A stretch of 64,000 nt of DNA from Bacteroidota bacterium (GCA_018266845.1 JAFDZO010000025.1:1-64000); one strand, 5' to 3'. Positions 35,809-45,512 are shown, counted from the first letter of the stretch. The notes: generated by a model not told the origin, from the letters alone. A program made the numbers and translations.

Positions 35809-37122
35809 TTATAATTCTCGTTTAAGCGCTTCACGCTCTATTTCAAGCTGCTTCAGTCTTCTTTCAATTTTATCAAGTTCCTCGGGCATTGAATCAATTT
35901 CAATTCGTAACTTTGATGCAGACTCGTCTATTAAGTCAATAGCTTTATCAGGTAAAAATCTGTCTGAAATATATCTGTCGGATAATTGGGCAGCCGCGAC
36001 TATAGCTCCGTCTGTGATTCTTACTCCGTGATGTACTTCATATTTTTCTTTAAGTCCACGCAAAATTGAAATTGTATCTTCAACATCTGGCTCAGATACA
36101 AAGACAGGCTGAAATCTTCTTTCAAGTGCGGGGTCTTTCTCAATATATTTTCTGTATTCGTCAAGAGTTGTGGCGCCTATTGCTCTTAAATCCCCTCTCG
36201 CTAAAGCAGGCTTTAACATGTTTGAAGCGTCCATTGCTCCCTGAGTTGCGCCGGCACCTACCATTGTATGCAGTTCATCTATAAATAAAATTATTTTTCC
36301 GTCTGACTCCGTTACTTCTTTTAAAACGGATTTTAATCTTTCTTCAAATTGTCCTCTGTATTGCGCGCCAGCAATCAAAGCTCCTAAATCTAATGCAATG
36401 ATTGTTTTATCTTTTAGACTTTCAGGTACGTCTCCCTGAATTATTCTATGAGCAAGTCCTTCAGCAATGGCAGTTTTACCAACGCCCGGCTCTCCTATGA
36501 GAACGGGATTATTTTTAGTTCTTCTTGAAAGCACCTGAAGCACTCTTCTGATTTCTTCTTCCCTGCCGATTACCGGGTCAAGCTTGCCTTTTTGCGCAAG
36601 CTCATTTAAGTTGCGCCCGTATTTTTGTAACGATTGATACGTGTCTTCAGGATTTTGTCCTGTTACTCTCTGGCTCCCTCTTATATCTTTTAAAGCTTTT
36701 AAAATTTCATTTCTATTTACTCCGCTATCTTTCAAAAATGAAGCAACGGAGGAATCTTTATAATCAGCAAGTCCTAAAAGTAAATGCTCAGTCGAAACAT
36801 ATTCATCTTTTAAATTTTCTGCTTCTTTAGCAGCGAGTTCTAATACCTGTGTTAAATTTTTTGAAATAGACTGGTTGCCGAAACCGGAACCGGAAACTTT
36901 CGGCAGACGCTCAAGCAGCTCTCCTGTTTTTATCTGAAGATAATCTTTATTCATTCCGAGCTTTTGCAGGATAGAAGGAACAATATTTTCAGTGTTCTGA
37001 ACTAATGCAGCAAAAAGATGCTCCGGTTCTATTAATTGATTCGAATAGTTTGATGCAATTTCGGAAGATGCCTGAATTGCTTCCTGTGATTTTGTCGTGA
37101 GTTTGTTAAAATTAAAAGCCAT
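35809..37122 (-). CDS. clpB: ClpB-like disaggregase, truncated after the first AAA+ domain
   Basis: Full ClpB has about 860 residues; this reading frame stops at 437. It holds the two Clp_N repeats (about 1-145), the first AAA+ domain with Walker A GEPGVGKT at 210-217, Walker B LFIDELH and the Arg finger ALERRFQPV. It ends 28 residues into the coiled-coil M domain at [10 protein letters not shown] followed by TAA. The second AAA+ domain is absent, and no continuing clpB frame lies beyond it, since the SMR gene starts 16 nt later. Disaggregase activity should be lost (inference). Confidence 0.9.
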   Translation of the reverse strand: MAFNFNKLTTKSQEAIQASSEIASNYSNQLIEPEHLFAALVQNTENIVPSILQKLGMNKDYLQIKTGELLERLPKVSGSGFGNQSISKNLTQVLELAAKEAENLKDEYVSTEHLLLGLADYKDSSVASFLKDSGVNRNEILKALKDIRGSQRVTGQNPEDTYQSLQKYGRNLNELAQKGKLDPVIGREEEIRRVLQVLSRRTKNNPVLIGEPGVGKTAIAEGLAHRIIQGDVPESLKDKTIIALDLGALIAGAQYRGQFEERLKSVLKEVTESDGKIILFIDELHTMVGAGATQGAMDASNMLKPALARGDLRAIGATTLDEYRKYIEKDPALERRFQPVFVSEPDVEDTISILRGLKEKYEVHHGVRITDGAIVAAAQLSDRYISDRFLPDKAIDLIDESASKLRIEIDSMPEELDKIERRLKQLEIEREALKREL

Positions 37123-37240
37123 ATATGTTCAATTTTCTACAACAAAAATGCCCTCATTGTATAGGAAAATCAAGATAAATCAATGGAGCAATTCGTTTTC
37201 AATTACAAGTTTCTTGCAGGATAGTTAATTTACATGCTTT

Positions 37241-38251
37241 ATGGTTAATATTTTAGTAGTAAGACAGAAAAATAATCAGCTTGGCGATACTATATGCACA
37301 TTGCCAATGTTTTATGCTTTAAAGAAAAAATTTCCTGATTCGTACATTGCCCTTTTGCGCGGTCCTGTTAATTATGATTTACAATATAAGAAAGTGAATC
37401 CTTACTTAGATGAAGTTTTTGTAATTGACAGGCAGGCGCCGTTTAAAGAAAAAAAAGAGCTGGTGAAATTATTGCGCAGCAAAAATTTTAATTTCGGAAT
37501 TGTGCCCTCTACTTTAGAACTTTCAACAACAGCGCACATTGTAAATTATCTATCGGGAGCGAAGAAGAGAGTCGGACTTTCGTATCAGAATGATGTTAAA
37601 AATCAGTTCGGATTTTTGCTTAACGTTAAGAAAAAATTTGACTGGGATAACAGAAAAATCAGCCAGGCAATGCGGGCAGTTGAAATAGTTGAACAAATCG
37701 GATGTACAATTACTACGGATGAAGTTGAGGCTTTGACAATTGATTTAGGCGAAAATAATTTTCAGTTTGCAGAAAACTTTGTAAGTGAAAATTTCGATAA
37801 GGATAGACTATTAGTCGGAATTCATCCCGGTGGAAAAATGGCTAACAGATGGAACGCGAAATATTTTGCCGAGGTAATTGAAGAGCTTTCCAAACAAAAG
37901 AGTGCAGAGGTTTTAATTACTTCTGGAGATATTGATAAGGATATTGTGGGAGAGCTTGCAAATATGTTAACTGAGAAAAATATAAAATACGCTATAGCGC
38001 AAAGTCTTGATATTAAAGACCTATCTGCTATAATGAGAAAGTTTGATTTGTATATAAGCAACGATACGGGAATATTACACCTCGCTTCATTGAATCATGT
38101 AAAGACAATTGGGCTTTTCGGACCGACAAGCAGTAACGAATGGAGACCAATAGGGAAAAATACCCATTGCTTACAAGCGCCGACTGATGACATTAATTCT
38201 TTAAAAAGCGAAGTAGTGTTGAATGAAGCATTGAATATTTTAAAGAACTGA
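37241..38251 (+). CDS. Glycosyltransferase family 9 (heptosyltransferase-like)
   Basis: 336 residues, GT-B fold. N-terminal ILVVRQKNNQLGDTICTLPMF matches the heptosyltransferase start. The sugar-binding C-terminal domain has VGIHPGG and SNDTGILHLASLNHVKTIGLFGPT, the nucleotide-sugar site. The family adds heptose or related sugars to lipopolysaccharide core; the donor here is unknown. First gene of a tight plus-strand cluster running to 40928. Confidence 0.88.
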   Translation: MVNILVVRQKNNQLGDTICTLPMFYALKKKFPDSYIALLRGPVNYDLQYKKVNPYLDEVFVIDRQAPFKEKKELVKLLRSKNFNFGIVPSTLELSTTAHIVNYLSGAKKRVGLSYQNDVKNQFGFLLNVKKKFDWDNRKISQAMRAVEIVEQIGCTITTDEVEALTIDLGENNFQFAENFVSENFDKDRLLVGIHPGGKMANRWNAKYFAEVIEELSKQKSAEVLITSGDIDKDIVGELANMLTEKNIKYAIAQSLDIKDLSAIMRKFDLYISNDTGILHLASLNHVKTIGLFGPTSSNEWRPIGKNTHCLQAPTDDINSLKSEVVLNEALNILKN

Positions 38252-38252
38252 T

Positions 38253-39332
38253 TTGAAAAAAGAGATTTTAATAGCAGAGTTTGAAAAGACACATACAGAA
38301 ATTTTACATTCACAGATTTTATTTTTACTACACAGAGGATATAAAATAAATTTATGGTTGAATGAAGAAGCGGATTTTGAAGATGTTTATGACGGAAAAG
38401 TTAACATAGTAAAATCAAAAACAGAGATTTCGTCTTTGAATTTAAAACTGCTTTATAAAGTTTTAAGATTTATCAAGCAGCATAATATCGAAAAAATTAT
38501 TCTTAATACTGCGCATGGTTTACTTATAAGAAATTTATGCTTTATTCTTTTAAATAAAAAAGTTGAAGTAACAGGAGTTTTACATCAGGCGCACAAGCTT
38601 ATTAAAAGCAGTACGCAAAGTATAATTTCTAAAAAAGTTAAGAAGAATTTTGTGTTAAATGATTATGTTAAAGATTTTGTTTTAAAAGAAACGAAAGGAA
38701 AATATAAGGTAGAATCCTTTTATCCGATTTATTTTAATAAATTATCGGATGTAAAGTATAAGCCGAATTATAAAATAATTATTACTGTACCTGGCAATGT
38801 TATACAATTAAGAAAGGATTATGTTTTTTTAATAAAGAATTTACTGAAGTTAGAAGATGAAATTAGAGATAATTTTCAGTTTATAATTCTAGGAAGAGCA
38901 ACAGATAAAGAAAGCCCGGAAATGCTGCAAATGATTGGTGAGAATAACATATCCGAAGACTTTGTAAAAATTTACAAAGAATATGTTTCAGAAGAAGAGT
39001 TTTCAGAAGTTGTGCAGAACTCAGATTTCATTATGCCATTAATTCATCCGACAGGACATTCTTATAATGAATACCTATCAACCGAAATTTCGGGGGCGTT
39101 TAATACAGCATTTGGTTATCATAAACCGCTGCTTATGTATGAAAGTTTTTCAAAGTTCGAAGACTTCAAGAAATTTTCAGTATTCTATAACGAAAGTAAT
39201 TTTTTACATATCCTGAAAAATTTAACCGAGAAAAATATGACAACCGAGTTAAAGAAAAGATATGAAAATTATCCAAAGTTTGATTTTAATTTCCAAGCAA
39301 ACAAGTACATCAATTTTATTGAAAACCATTAA
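38253..39332 (+). CDS. Probable GT-B glycosyltransferase
   Basis: 359 residues with TTG start 1 nt after the GT9 stop. Weak family match: the C-terminal half (about 170-330) has KIIITVPGNV, FQFIILGRATDK, FIMPLIHP and SFSKFEDF, consistent with a GT-B C-domain. The N-terminal half (HTEILHSQILFLLHRGYKINLW) looks like the acceptor-binding Rossmann domain. Low sequence conservation, so this call leans on context: between GT9 and GT2 genes, with a one-base overlap downstream. Confidence 0.6.
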   Translation: MKKEILIAEFEKTHTEILHSQILFLLHRGYKINLWLNEEADFEDVYDGKVNIVKSKTEISSLNLKLLYKVLRFIKQHNIEKIILNTAHGLLIRNLCFILLNKKVEVTGVLHQAHKLIKSSTQSIISKKVKKNFVLNDYVKDFVLKETKGKYKVESFYPIYFNKLSDVKYKPNYKIIITVPGNVIQLRKDYVFLIKNLLKLEDEIRDNFQFIILGRATDKESPEMLQMIGENNISEDFVKIYKEYVSEEEFSEVVQNSDFIMPLIHPTGHSYNEYLSTEISGAFNTAFGYHKPLLMYESFSKFEDFKKFSVFYNESNFLHILKNLTEKNMTTELKKRYENYPKFDFNFQANKYINFIENH

Positions 39333-40096
39333 TGACTAAAATTTCATCAGTAATAATCTGCAAAAACGAAGAGCGAAACATTGAAGCTTGTTTAAAAAGC
39401 GTTCAATGGGTAGATGAAATTATAGTCATAGATGCAGAAAGCACGGATAAGACTGTTGAGATTGCAAAAAAATATACGGATAAAATATTTGTAAGAAAGT
39501 GGGAGGGATTTTCTAGTCAGAGAAAATTTGGACTAGAGCAATGTTCCTGTGAGTGGATTTTCCCTATGGATGCAGATGAAAGATGCACCGAAGAATTAAA
39601 GAAGGAAATTCTAGAAGTAATAAATTCAAGAACGCACATTGCAGGATTTAAAATTCCGCGCAAGAGCTTTTACAGAAATTACTGGATAAAATATTGCGGC
39701 TGGTATCCGGGTTATCAGATGAGATTATTCAGAAAAGATAAGACAAAAGTTACCGAAAGGCTTGTTCATGAGGGATATGTTGTAGATGGTGATGAGGGTG
39801 TATTACACAATGATTTACTTCATTATACAATCAGTTCAATAAAAGAATACATAGAAAAAATAAATCACTATACAGATTTGCAGGCAATAGAAAAAAGTAA
39901 AAGAGGAAAAGTCGGATTTTGGGATTTAATACTCCGGCCTGTTGCCGCTTTTCTTTCCGAATACATAGGAAGAAAAGGATTTCTTGACGGCATTCCGGGA
40001 ATAATTGTTTGCCATTTTAATCTTATCACAAATATACTTACCTATACAAAAATCTGGGAAATGCAAAACTCACCCGAAAATTATGAACATAAATGA
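39332..40096 (+). CDS. Glycosyltransferase family 2 (WaaE/KdtX-like)
   Basis: 254 residues, GT-A fold. N-terminal SSVIICKNEERNIEACLKSVQWVDEIIVIDAESTDKT, metal-binding DxD in MDADER and YQMRLFRKDK are features of WaaE-type enzymes that add hexoses to lipopolysaccharide core. ATG overlaps the preceding stop by one base. Its last 14 nt overlap the start of the next gene. Confidence 0.88.
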   Translation: MTKISSVIICKNEERNIEACLKSVQWVDEIIVIDAESTDKTVEIAKKYTDKIFVRKWEGFSSQRKFGLEQCSCEWIFPMDADERCTEELKKEILEVINSRTHIAGFKIPRKSFYRNYWIKYCGWYPGYQMRLFRKDKTKVTERLVHEGYVVDGDEGVLHNDLLHYTISSIKEYIEKINHYTDLQAIEKSKRGKVGFWDLILRPVAAFLSEYIGRKGFLDGIPGIIVCHFNLITNILTYTKIWEMQNSPENYEHK

Positions 40097-40928
40097 AATT
40101 ATAATCTGCCCTAATTGCCAAGGTGAATTAATCTCAGAACCAAACAAGTTCAGATGCAAAAATTGTAATTCTATATATGAAGTATCTTCAAACATTCCTG
40201 TTTTAATTTCACATAATAACAGTTTAAACTCACAAGAAGAACTTGCAAAATATTTTGACTCAAAATACGCTAATGATGAAGACCCCTGGGATTACGAGAG
40301 CAGCGCAGCCGAAAAAATGAAATATGAGTTTGTGGTTAACCTGATAAAATCTATGAAAGCAAATACTGGGTTAATACTTGATGTAGGATGCAGTTTCGGT
40401 TACTTATCCAACAAGTTCTCCGTTGTAAGTAAAAATGTTATAGGACTCGACGTTTCGCTTAATGCTTTGATGAAAGCAAATGAAAAGTATAAAAAAGAAA
40501 ATATTACTTTTATTTCTGCTAGTGCGGACAGTATTCCTTTGAAAGAAAACTTAGCCGATGTTGTTATCTTATGCGACGGCTTGAACGGAATGGATTTAAT
40601 CGGAACTGTTCGCGATAATGCTGTTAAAGAAAGCAAACGTGTTCTCAAAGATAACGGTTTTACAATCTTTACTGATTACCTTAAGCCGGAGCAATTTGAT
40701 ACATATATTGAATATATTAAGCAACATAGTTATGAAATTAAAAATGTATATTATCTTAATGATAGACTGTGGTATAAACTTAAGTACGGTCTTCATGCAA
40801 TGAGAAAAACCTCAGTCTTTAAAAAATTCCTTTCAAGTATTGCAATAGGAAAATTACTTTCGAAAATCTCTTCGATATTCGGTAAAAGCGGCTCAAACCA
40901 TATTTGTATTTTAGCTGTCAAAAAATAG
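40083..40928 (+). CDS. Zinc-ribbon methyltransferase
   Basis: 281 residues. An N-terminal zinc ribbon (CPNCQGEL...CKNCNSIYEV, four Cys, Trm112-like) precedes a class I SAM methyltransferase domain with LDVGCSFGYLS (motif I) and GLDVS (motif II). I start at ATG 40083, overlapping the GT2 gene by 14 nt; the longer frame upstream is in the wrong context. In a glycan cluster it probably methylates a sugar or lipid intermediate (inference). Last of the four-gene cluster. Confidence 0.78.
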   Translation: MNINEIIICPNCQGELISEPNKFRCKNCNSIYEVSSNIPVLISHNNSLNSQEELAKYFDSKYANDEDPWDYESSAAEKMKYEFVVNLIKSMKANTGLILDVGCSFGYLSNKFSVVSKNVIGLDVSLNALMKANEKYKKENITFISASADSIPLKENLADVVILCDGLNGMDLIGTVRDNAVKESKRVLKDNGFTIFTDYLKPEQFDTYIEYIKQHSYEIKNVYYLNDRLWYKLKYGLHAMRKTSVFKKFLSSIAIGKLLSKISSIFGKSGSNHICILAVKK

Positions 40929-40949
40929 ACCATTCTGACTTTTATTACC

Positions 40950-40980
40950 TTTAATAAACTTTAGCAAAAAGTTATATTTG
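40950..40980 (+). promoter_or_regulatory. Bacteroidota-type promoter for the sigma-54 activator
   Basis: TTTA at 40950-40953 (one mismatch to TTTG), 19-bp spacer, then TATATTTG at 40973-40980, a full match to TAnnTTTG. The start codon is 20 nt further on, so the leader should be about 12 nt. Confidence 0.55.
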
Positions 40981-40999
40981 TATCACTAACTTAGTAAAA

Positions 41000-42106
41000 A
41001 TGCTTTTAGGCGATTCCGTACAGATTAAAGAAATAAACGAGATTATTAAACAGGTTGCTCCTACAGATGTAACTGTTCTTATTACAGGCGAAAGCGGCAC
41101 AGGCAAAGAAGTTGTTGCAAAGGAAATTCATAATGCCAGCAAAAGAAAAGATAAGCCGTACATAATTGTAAACTGCGGAGCTATTCCTGAGGGAATTATC
41201 GAGAGCGAATTATTCGGTCATAAAAAAGGTTCGTTCACAGGAGCAATAGAAGACCGCAAAGGTTATTTTGAAACCGCCGACAAAGGCACAATTTTCCTCG
41301 ATGAAATCGGAGAAATGCCTCTGGGCACACAAGTAAAATTGCTGCGAGTTTTAGAAACAGGTGAATTTTTACCGGTTGGTGGCAGCAAGCCGATTAAAGT
41401 TGATGTAAGAGTTATTGCTGCAACAAACCGTGACTTAGCTCAAGAAGTCGTATCAAGAAATTTCAGGGAAGATTTATATTACAGGTTACGCTCTATAAAT
41501 ATTTATATTCCACCGCTAAGAGAAAGAAAATCAGATGTAAAAATTCTTCTCGATTATTTTACTAAAATTTACTCTGAAAAAAATAATATTTCTTTTCCCG
41601 GCTTTACCGATGAAGCTTTGAACTACATTGATAATTTTCCATGGCAAGGAAATGCAAGAGAGCTTAGAAATTTCAGTGAAAGCATTTTAGTTCTTTATCC
41701 TAATAAATTAGTAACCTTAGAGGAAGTTCAAAAGCAATTAAGGGCATATAATCTTAGTGAAAATTTTAATGTTCCTATGATAATGGATGTGCCTCCGAAA
41801 AGAAATGAGAATGAGTTTTTATTCAGGGCATTATTAGAAATAAAATCTGATTTAATTGATATAAAGAATGAGCTACGCAAACGCGAAATAGAAGAAATCA
41901 AAAATGAGATTAAAGAAGATGATTTTGTGATTCCTAAAGAAAAAGCAATGGGAATGACCCTTGATGAAGTTGAAAGAGAAGTTTTAAATTATCTTCTCAA
42001 AAACAACTCATGGAATATAGAAAAAGTATCTTCTATTCTGAATCAAAGCCAGAGAAATATTTACAATAAGATTAAAAAGTATAAATTAGAAAAGGTTTAC
42101 AATTAA
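41000..42106 (+). CDS. Sigma-54 interaction domain transcriptional regulator
   Basis: 368 residues, no receiver or sensor domain. AAA+ domain from the very N-terminus: Walker A GESGTGKE (30-37), sigma-54 contact loop GSFTGA (77-82), Walker B TIFLDEIGEM and ERKSDV. Fis-type helix-turn-helix at the C-terminus (VSSILNQSQRNIYNKI). Unlike the regulator at 4334, this keeps a usable contact loop. The order with LptE downstream is one I recall from many Bacteroidota. Promoter match at 40950-40980. Confidence 0.92.
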   Translation: MLLGDSVQIKEINEIIKQVAPTDVTVLITGESGTGKEVVAKEIHNASKRKDKPYIIVNCGAIPEGIIESELFGHKKGSFTGAIEDRKGYFETADKGTIFLDEIGEMPLGTQVKLLRVLETGEFLPVGGSKPIKVDVRVIAATNRDLAQEVVSRNFREDLYYRLRSINIYIPPLRERKSDVKILLDYFTKIYSEKNNISFPGFTDEALNYIDNFPWQGNARELRNFSESILVLYPNKLVTLEEVQKQLRAYNLSENFNVPMIMDVPPKRNENEFLFRALLEIKSDLIDIKNELRKREIEEIKNEIKEDDFVIPKEKAMGMTLDEVEREVLNYLLKNNSWNIEKVSSILNQSQRNIYNKIKKYKLEKVYN

Positions 42107-42620
42107 AAATTATTTCAGATATATTGCATTGTTAGGTTTTCTTGTTTACGCTTGTAGTTTTTATGGATGCGGAGCTTATGGCTTCCGCCCGTCAAATCCG
42201 CCCGAAGGGATAAGAACTTTATATATCCCGTCTTTTCAAAACTCAAGCGGATTTTCAGAAGCAAATATCATAGATAATTTTACAATAAAGCTAAAGGACT
42301 TAATAACAAGAGATAATACTTTCTTACTAGCTGATGAAAAAATAGCTGACGGTTCTGTACGATGCACAATAACAGGGGTAACGGATGAACCATTGGTAAT
42401 TAGCGGCAATGAAACAGTAACTAAAAGAAAAATAACAGTTACTGTCAGTGCATCCTTTAGGAACTTGAAAAAAGATAAAGAAATCTGGAATAAATCTATT
42501 AGTAACTTTGGAGAATACAATTCTTCCAATGCCGGATTTTCAGAGAGAGATTTAGGAGTACAAAGCGCCATTGACAAAATCTCGAATGACATTTTAATTG
42601 AACTAACTTCAAACTGGTAA
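42102..42620 (+). CDS. lptE: LptE-like outer-membrane lipoprotein
   Basis: LptE forms a plug with LptD to place lipopolysaccharide in the outer membrane. The body is IRTLYIPSFQNSSGFSEANIIDNF near residue 45 and ends ISNDILIELTSNW, like LptE of Bacteroidota. A lipobox ends at the Cys of SFYGCGAYGF. The simple start, TTG at 42129, leaves a signal peptide with no positive charge; the frame extends to ATT at 42102, giving IKNYFRYIALLGFLVYACSFYGCG, a normal lipoprotein signal. ATT overlaps the TAA of the upstream gene. I list the ATT start; TTG is the alternative. Confidence 0.75.
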   Translation: MKNYFRYIALLGFLVYACSFYGCGAYGFRPSNPPEGIRTLYIPSFQNSSGFSEANIIDNFTIKLKDLITRDNTFLLADEKIADGSVRCTITGVTDEPLVISGNETVTKRKITVTVSASFRNLKKDKEIWNKSISNFGEYNSSNAGFSERDLGVQSAIDKISNDILIELTSNW

Positions 42621-42621
42621 A

Positions 42622-44130
42622 ATGAGTTTAGAAACTACGATATTAACGATATATATTGTCTCGCTTTCTATTTTATTTATTTTCGGTTCGCATGGATTTA
42701 TAATGATATATCATTACTTCAAAACGTATAATAAAAGAACAGAAGATTTAAAAGAAGAAGATTTTATTTTAAAAGAATATCCTGTAGTTACTATTCAGAT
42801 CCCACTCTTTAATGAAAAGTATGTTACAAAAAGACTTATAGATGCCGTGTGTAGAATGGACTATGAAAAAGATAAACTTGAAATACAGGTGCTTGACGAT
42901 TCAACCGATGACAGCATTGCTCTTACAAAAAAAATTGTTGAAGATAAGCTAGCCGAAGGCTACGATATAAAATATATTCACAGAGTTAACCGTGAAGGGT
43001 TCAAAGCCGGAGCGCTTAAAGAAGGCTTGGAAGTTTGCCGCGGCGAATACGTTGCAATTTTCGATGCTGATTTTATACCGCGCAAAAAATTTCTGAAAAG
43101 AACACTTCCCTATTTTTATAAATACGAAAAGCTTGGTTTAGTGCAGACCCGTTGGGAGCATCTCAACAGGGATTACTCAATGATTACAAAAACCCAGGCA
43201 ATTGCCTTAGATGGACATTTTGTAATAGAGCAGGCAGTTAGAAATCGAGCTAATTTCTTTATCAACTTCAACGGCACCGGAGGCATCTGGAAAAAAGAAT
43301 GTATCTTAGATGCCGGCAACTGGGAAGCGGATACTCTTACAGAAGACTTGGATTTATCTTACCGCGCCCAAATGAAAGGATGGCTTTTCAAATATCTGGT
43401 AAATTTCACCTCTCCTGCTGAACTTCCGGCAGATATTTCTGCTCTAAAATCCCAGCAGTTCAGATGGACAAAAGGCGCAATCGAAACTGCAAAGAAAATT
43501 TACCCTAAGGTTTTAAAATCTGACCAGCCAATGCGGATAAAACTTCAGGCATTTATTCACCTATGGAGCAATCTTGCTTACCCGTTTATTATGATTGCCG
43601 CTTTACTTAATTTTCCGATACTATTAATAAAACTTACAGGGAATTATGAGACTGAATTTAAATTTATGTCTATTTTTATTTTTGCATTTGTAAGCTCGTT
43701 TTTGTTTTATATGTATTCGCAAAAGGACGTTTACATTGACTGGCAGGAGCGCATAATCTTCTTCCCTGTTTTTATGGCGGGAAGCATGGGACTTGCTGTT
43801 AATAATACCAAAGCCGTGTTTGAAGGTTTGCTTAACAAAAAAAGTGAATTTGTAAGAACTCCAAAATATAAAATCGTATCTAAAGACGATTCATGGGAAG
43901 ATAAACAGTACATCGCGAAAAAACTTCCATGGACTACCTATGTAGAAGCTATCATGGCTATTTATTGTTTCTGCGGAGTTGTTGCTGCAATTGCTACTGC
44001 GCAGATTGCAGCTATTCCTTTTCAAATGATGTTCTTTATGGGATTCGCATTTACATCTTTTCTTACAATTCAACAGGTAACTAAAGCAAACAGAGCTGCT
44101 AAAAAAAGATTAAAATTGAAAACTGCATAA
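42622..44130 (+). CDS. Processive glycosyltransferase family 2 (cellulose synthase-like)
   Basis: 502 residues. One N-terminal membrane helix (TILTIYIVSLSILFIFGSHGFIMIY), a GT-A domain with DDS (VLDDSTDD), DAD (IFDADFIP), TEDLD and QQFRW, the D,D,D,QxxRW set of processive GT2 enzymes, and about four C-terminal helices. Polymer unknown. Starts 1 nt after lptE, so probably in the same operon, and ends directly at the start of the next gene. Confidence 0.9.
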   Translation: MSLETTILTIYIVSLSILFIFGSHGFIMIYHYFKTYNKRTEDLKEEDFILKEYPVVTIQIPLFNEKYVTKRLIDAVCRMDYEKDKLEIQVLDDSTDDSIALTKKIVEDKLAEGYDIKYIHRVNREGFKAGALKEGLEVCRGEYVAIFDADFIPRKKFLKRTLPYFYKYEKLGLVQTRWEHLNRDYSMITKTQAIALDGHFVIEQAVRNRANFFINFNGTGGIWKKECILDAGNWEADTLTEDLDLSYRAQMKGWLFKYLVNFTSPAELPADISALKSQQFRWTKGAIETAKKIYPKVLKSDQPMRIKLQAFIHLWSNLAYPFIMIAALLNFPILLIKLTGNYETEFKFMSIFIFAFVSSFLFYMYSQKDVYIDWQERIIFFPVFMAGSMGLAVNNTKAVFEGLLNKKSEFVRTPKYKIVSKDDSWEDKQYIAKKLPWTTYVEAIMAIYCFCGVVAAIATAQIAAIPFQMMFFMGFAFTSFLTIQQVTKANRAAKKRLKLKTA

Positions 44131-44892
44131 TTGGATACAGGAATAAATAAATATGTTTACGAATTAAAAAAGAAGCTTGACGGAAATTTTCTTTCGCCGC
44201 TGTTCGTGCGCCTTGCAAATCTTTTTTATCTTAATGAAGAATATGAAGAGTGTATTGAGCTTTGCAAAACAGGTTTAAAAATTTATCCCGAATATCTTAC
44301 AGCTAAATTAGTTCTTCTCAAAGCGCTTCTTAAAATGGAGTATCTAACAGAAGCAGAAAACTTATTTGAAGAAATAACTCCGAAGATAAAAGGAATGGAA
44401 ATACATTCCACCTATGAGAGAATTTTTTCCGAGTTGAGAAAATTATCCGGGCAGGAAAAAATTTATTATCCTTTAGATGTGAAGAACAAAATTGATTTTA
44501 AAACGTTTGAAAACTCTTTTGACATAAAAGACTTCACACGGGAAAATCTTTTGCTTGAAGAAATTATCAATGAACCGGAAATAGTAAAGTCAGATGATTT
44601 CCTCGATAAAGAGAATTTTGCTAGATTCTTAAATGACTACGGAGCATTAGAAGTTACATCGAAACCCGGTGAAAAAAATGAGGACGTAAAGTTAATAAAC
44701 CAGAGCCAGTTAAAATACTACAAACTAAAAATCATTACTGAGAGCATTGCGGATTTATATGCCCAGCAGGGAAATTTCAGAGAAGCATTTGAAGCATACA
44801 ACATACTTTTAAAACTCTCCCCCGCTAATCAGGATAGAATAAGTCAAAAAATATTTGAACTTGAAAGGATAATGGCAAATAAAATTAACTGA
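44131..44892 (+). CDS. Tetratricopeptide repeat protein, TTG start
   Basis: 253 residues with TPR-type helices at about 20-80 (LFYLNEEYEECIELCKTGLKIYPEYLTAK, KMEYLTEAENLFEE) and again near the C-terminus (AQQGNFREAFEAYNILLKLSP). No signal peptide, so cytoplasmic. The start TTG follows the GT2 stop with no gap (TAATTG). Probably a partner or scaffold of the polysaccharide machinery; inferred from position only. Confidence 0.75.
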   Translation: MDTGINKYVYELKKKLDGNFLSPLFVRLANLFYLNEEYEECIELCKTGLKIYPEYLTAKLVLLKALLKMEYLTEAENLFEEITPKIKGMEIHSTYERIFSELRKLSGQEKIYYPLDVKNKIDFKTFENSFDIKDFTRENLLLEEIINEPEIVKSDDFLDKENFARFLNDYGALEVTSKPGEKNEDVKLINQSQLKYYKLKIITESIADLYAQQGNFREAFEAYNILLKLSPANQDRISQKIFELERIMANKIN

Positions 44893-44894
44893 CT

Positions 44895-45512
44895 CTATCT
44901 TTTAATTATCTTTACAGCTATATCTCTTCCCATCTTTTGCATTATAGCAAGGTTTATCCAGCACATAGCAAGCTGTTCTATCAAATCAAACTTATCATTT
45001 CCACCGAAGTCATAACAATTTTCAAATCCAATTTCCTTTGAGAGCTTTGCGGCTATATCTTTTCCTTTAGTACTGTTCCCTGCTGTAAACATATCTATGC
45101 CATTCCCGTCATAAACCGGATTATACATATTTTCAAATCCTGTCGTGTTAAAGCACTTTACAATGTCCTTGCAATTTGTTAGCTGCAATAAGGCTTCAGT
45201 TGTATTTTTATATCCCTCCGGCTTTTTGAAAACTGAATTCATTGTGTCAATTATAATTTTATCGCTTACATCCCCAAGCGCTTCCGATATAGATCGAACA
45301 CTATCGGGTGTTGCTGCAATTAATATTACATCCGCTTCTGCAGCCGCTTGATTAATAGGCAAAATTTTGAACTCGGGATTTTCTTCAACAAGTTTTTTCG
45401 TTTTATCTGAAACAGATTCCCTGCTTCCTATGAAAATTTTATGTCCAGCTTTATGGAAAGCTTTTGCTAATGCTCCGCCGACATTACCGGCGCCAATGAT
45501 TGCTATATTCAT
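44895..45512 (-). CDS. NADPH-dependent F420 reductase-fold oxidoreductase
   Basis: 205 residues with a Rossmann start (MNIAIIGAGNVGGALAKAFHKAGHKIFIGSRE) and ILIAATPDSV, DTMNSVFK and VKCFNTTG, typical of the F420_oxidored domain. True F420 use is uncertain; many bacterial members use only NADP. Convergent with the TPR gene, 2 nt apart. Confidence 0.82.
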   Translation of the reverse strand: MNIAIIGAGNVGGALAKAFHKAGHKIFIGSRESVSDKTKKLVEENPEFKILPINQAAAEADVILIAATPDSVRSISEALGDVSDKIIIDTMNSVFKKPEGYKNTTEALLQLTNCKDIVKCFNTTGFENMYNPVYDGNGIDMFTAGNSTKGKDIAAKLSKEIGFENCYDFGGNDKFDLIEQLAMCWINLAIMQKMGRDIAVKIIKR

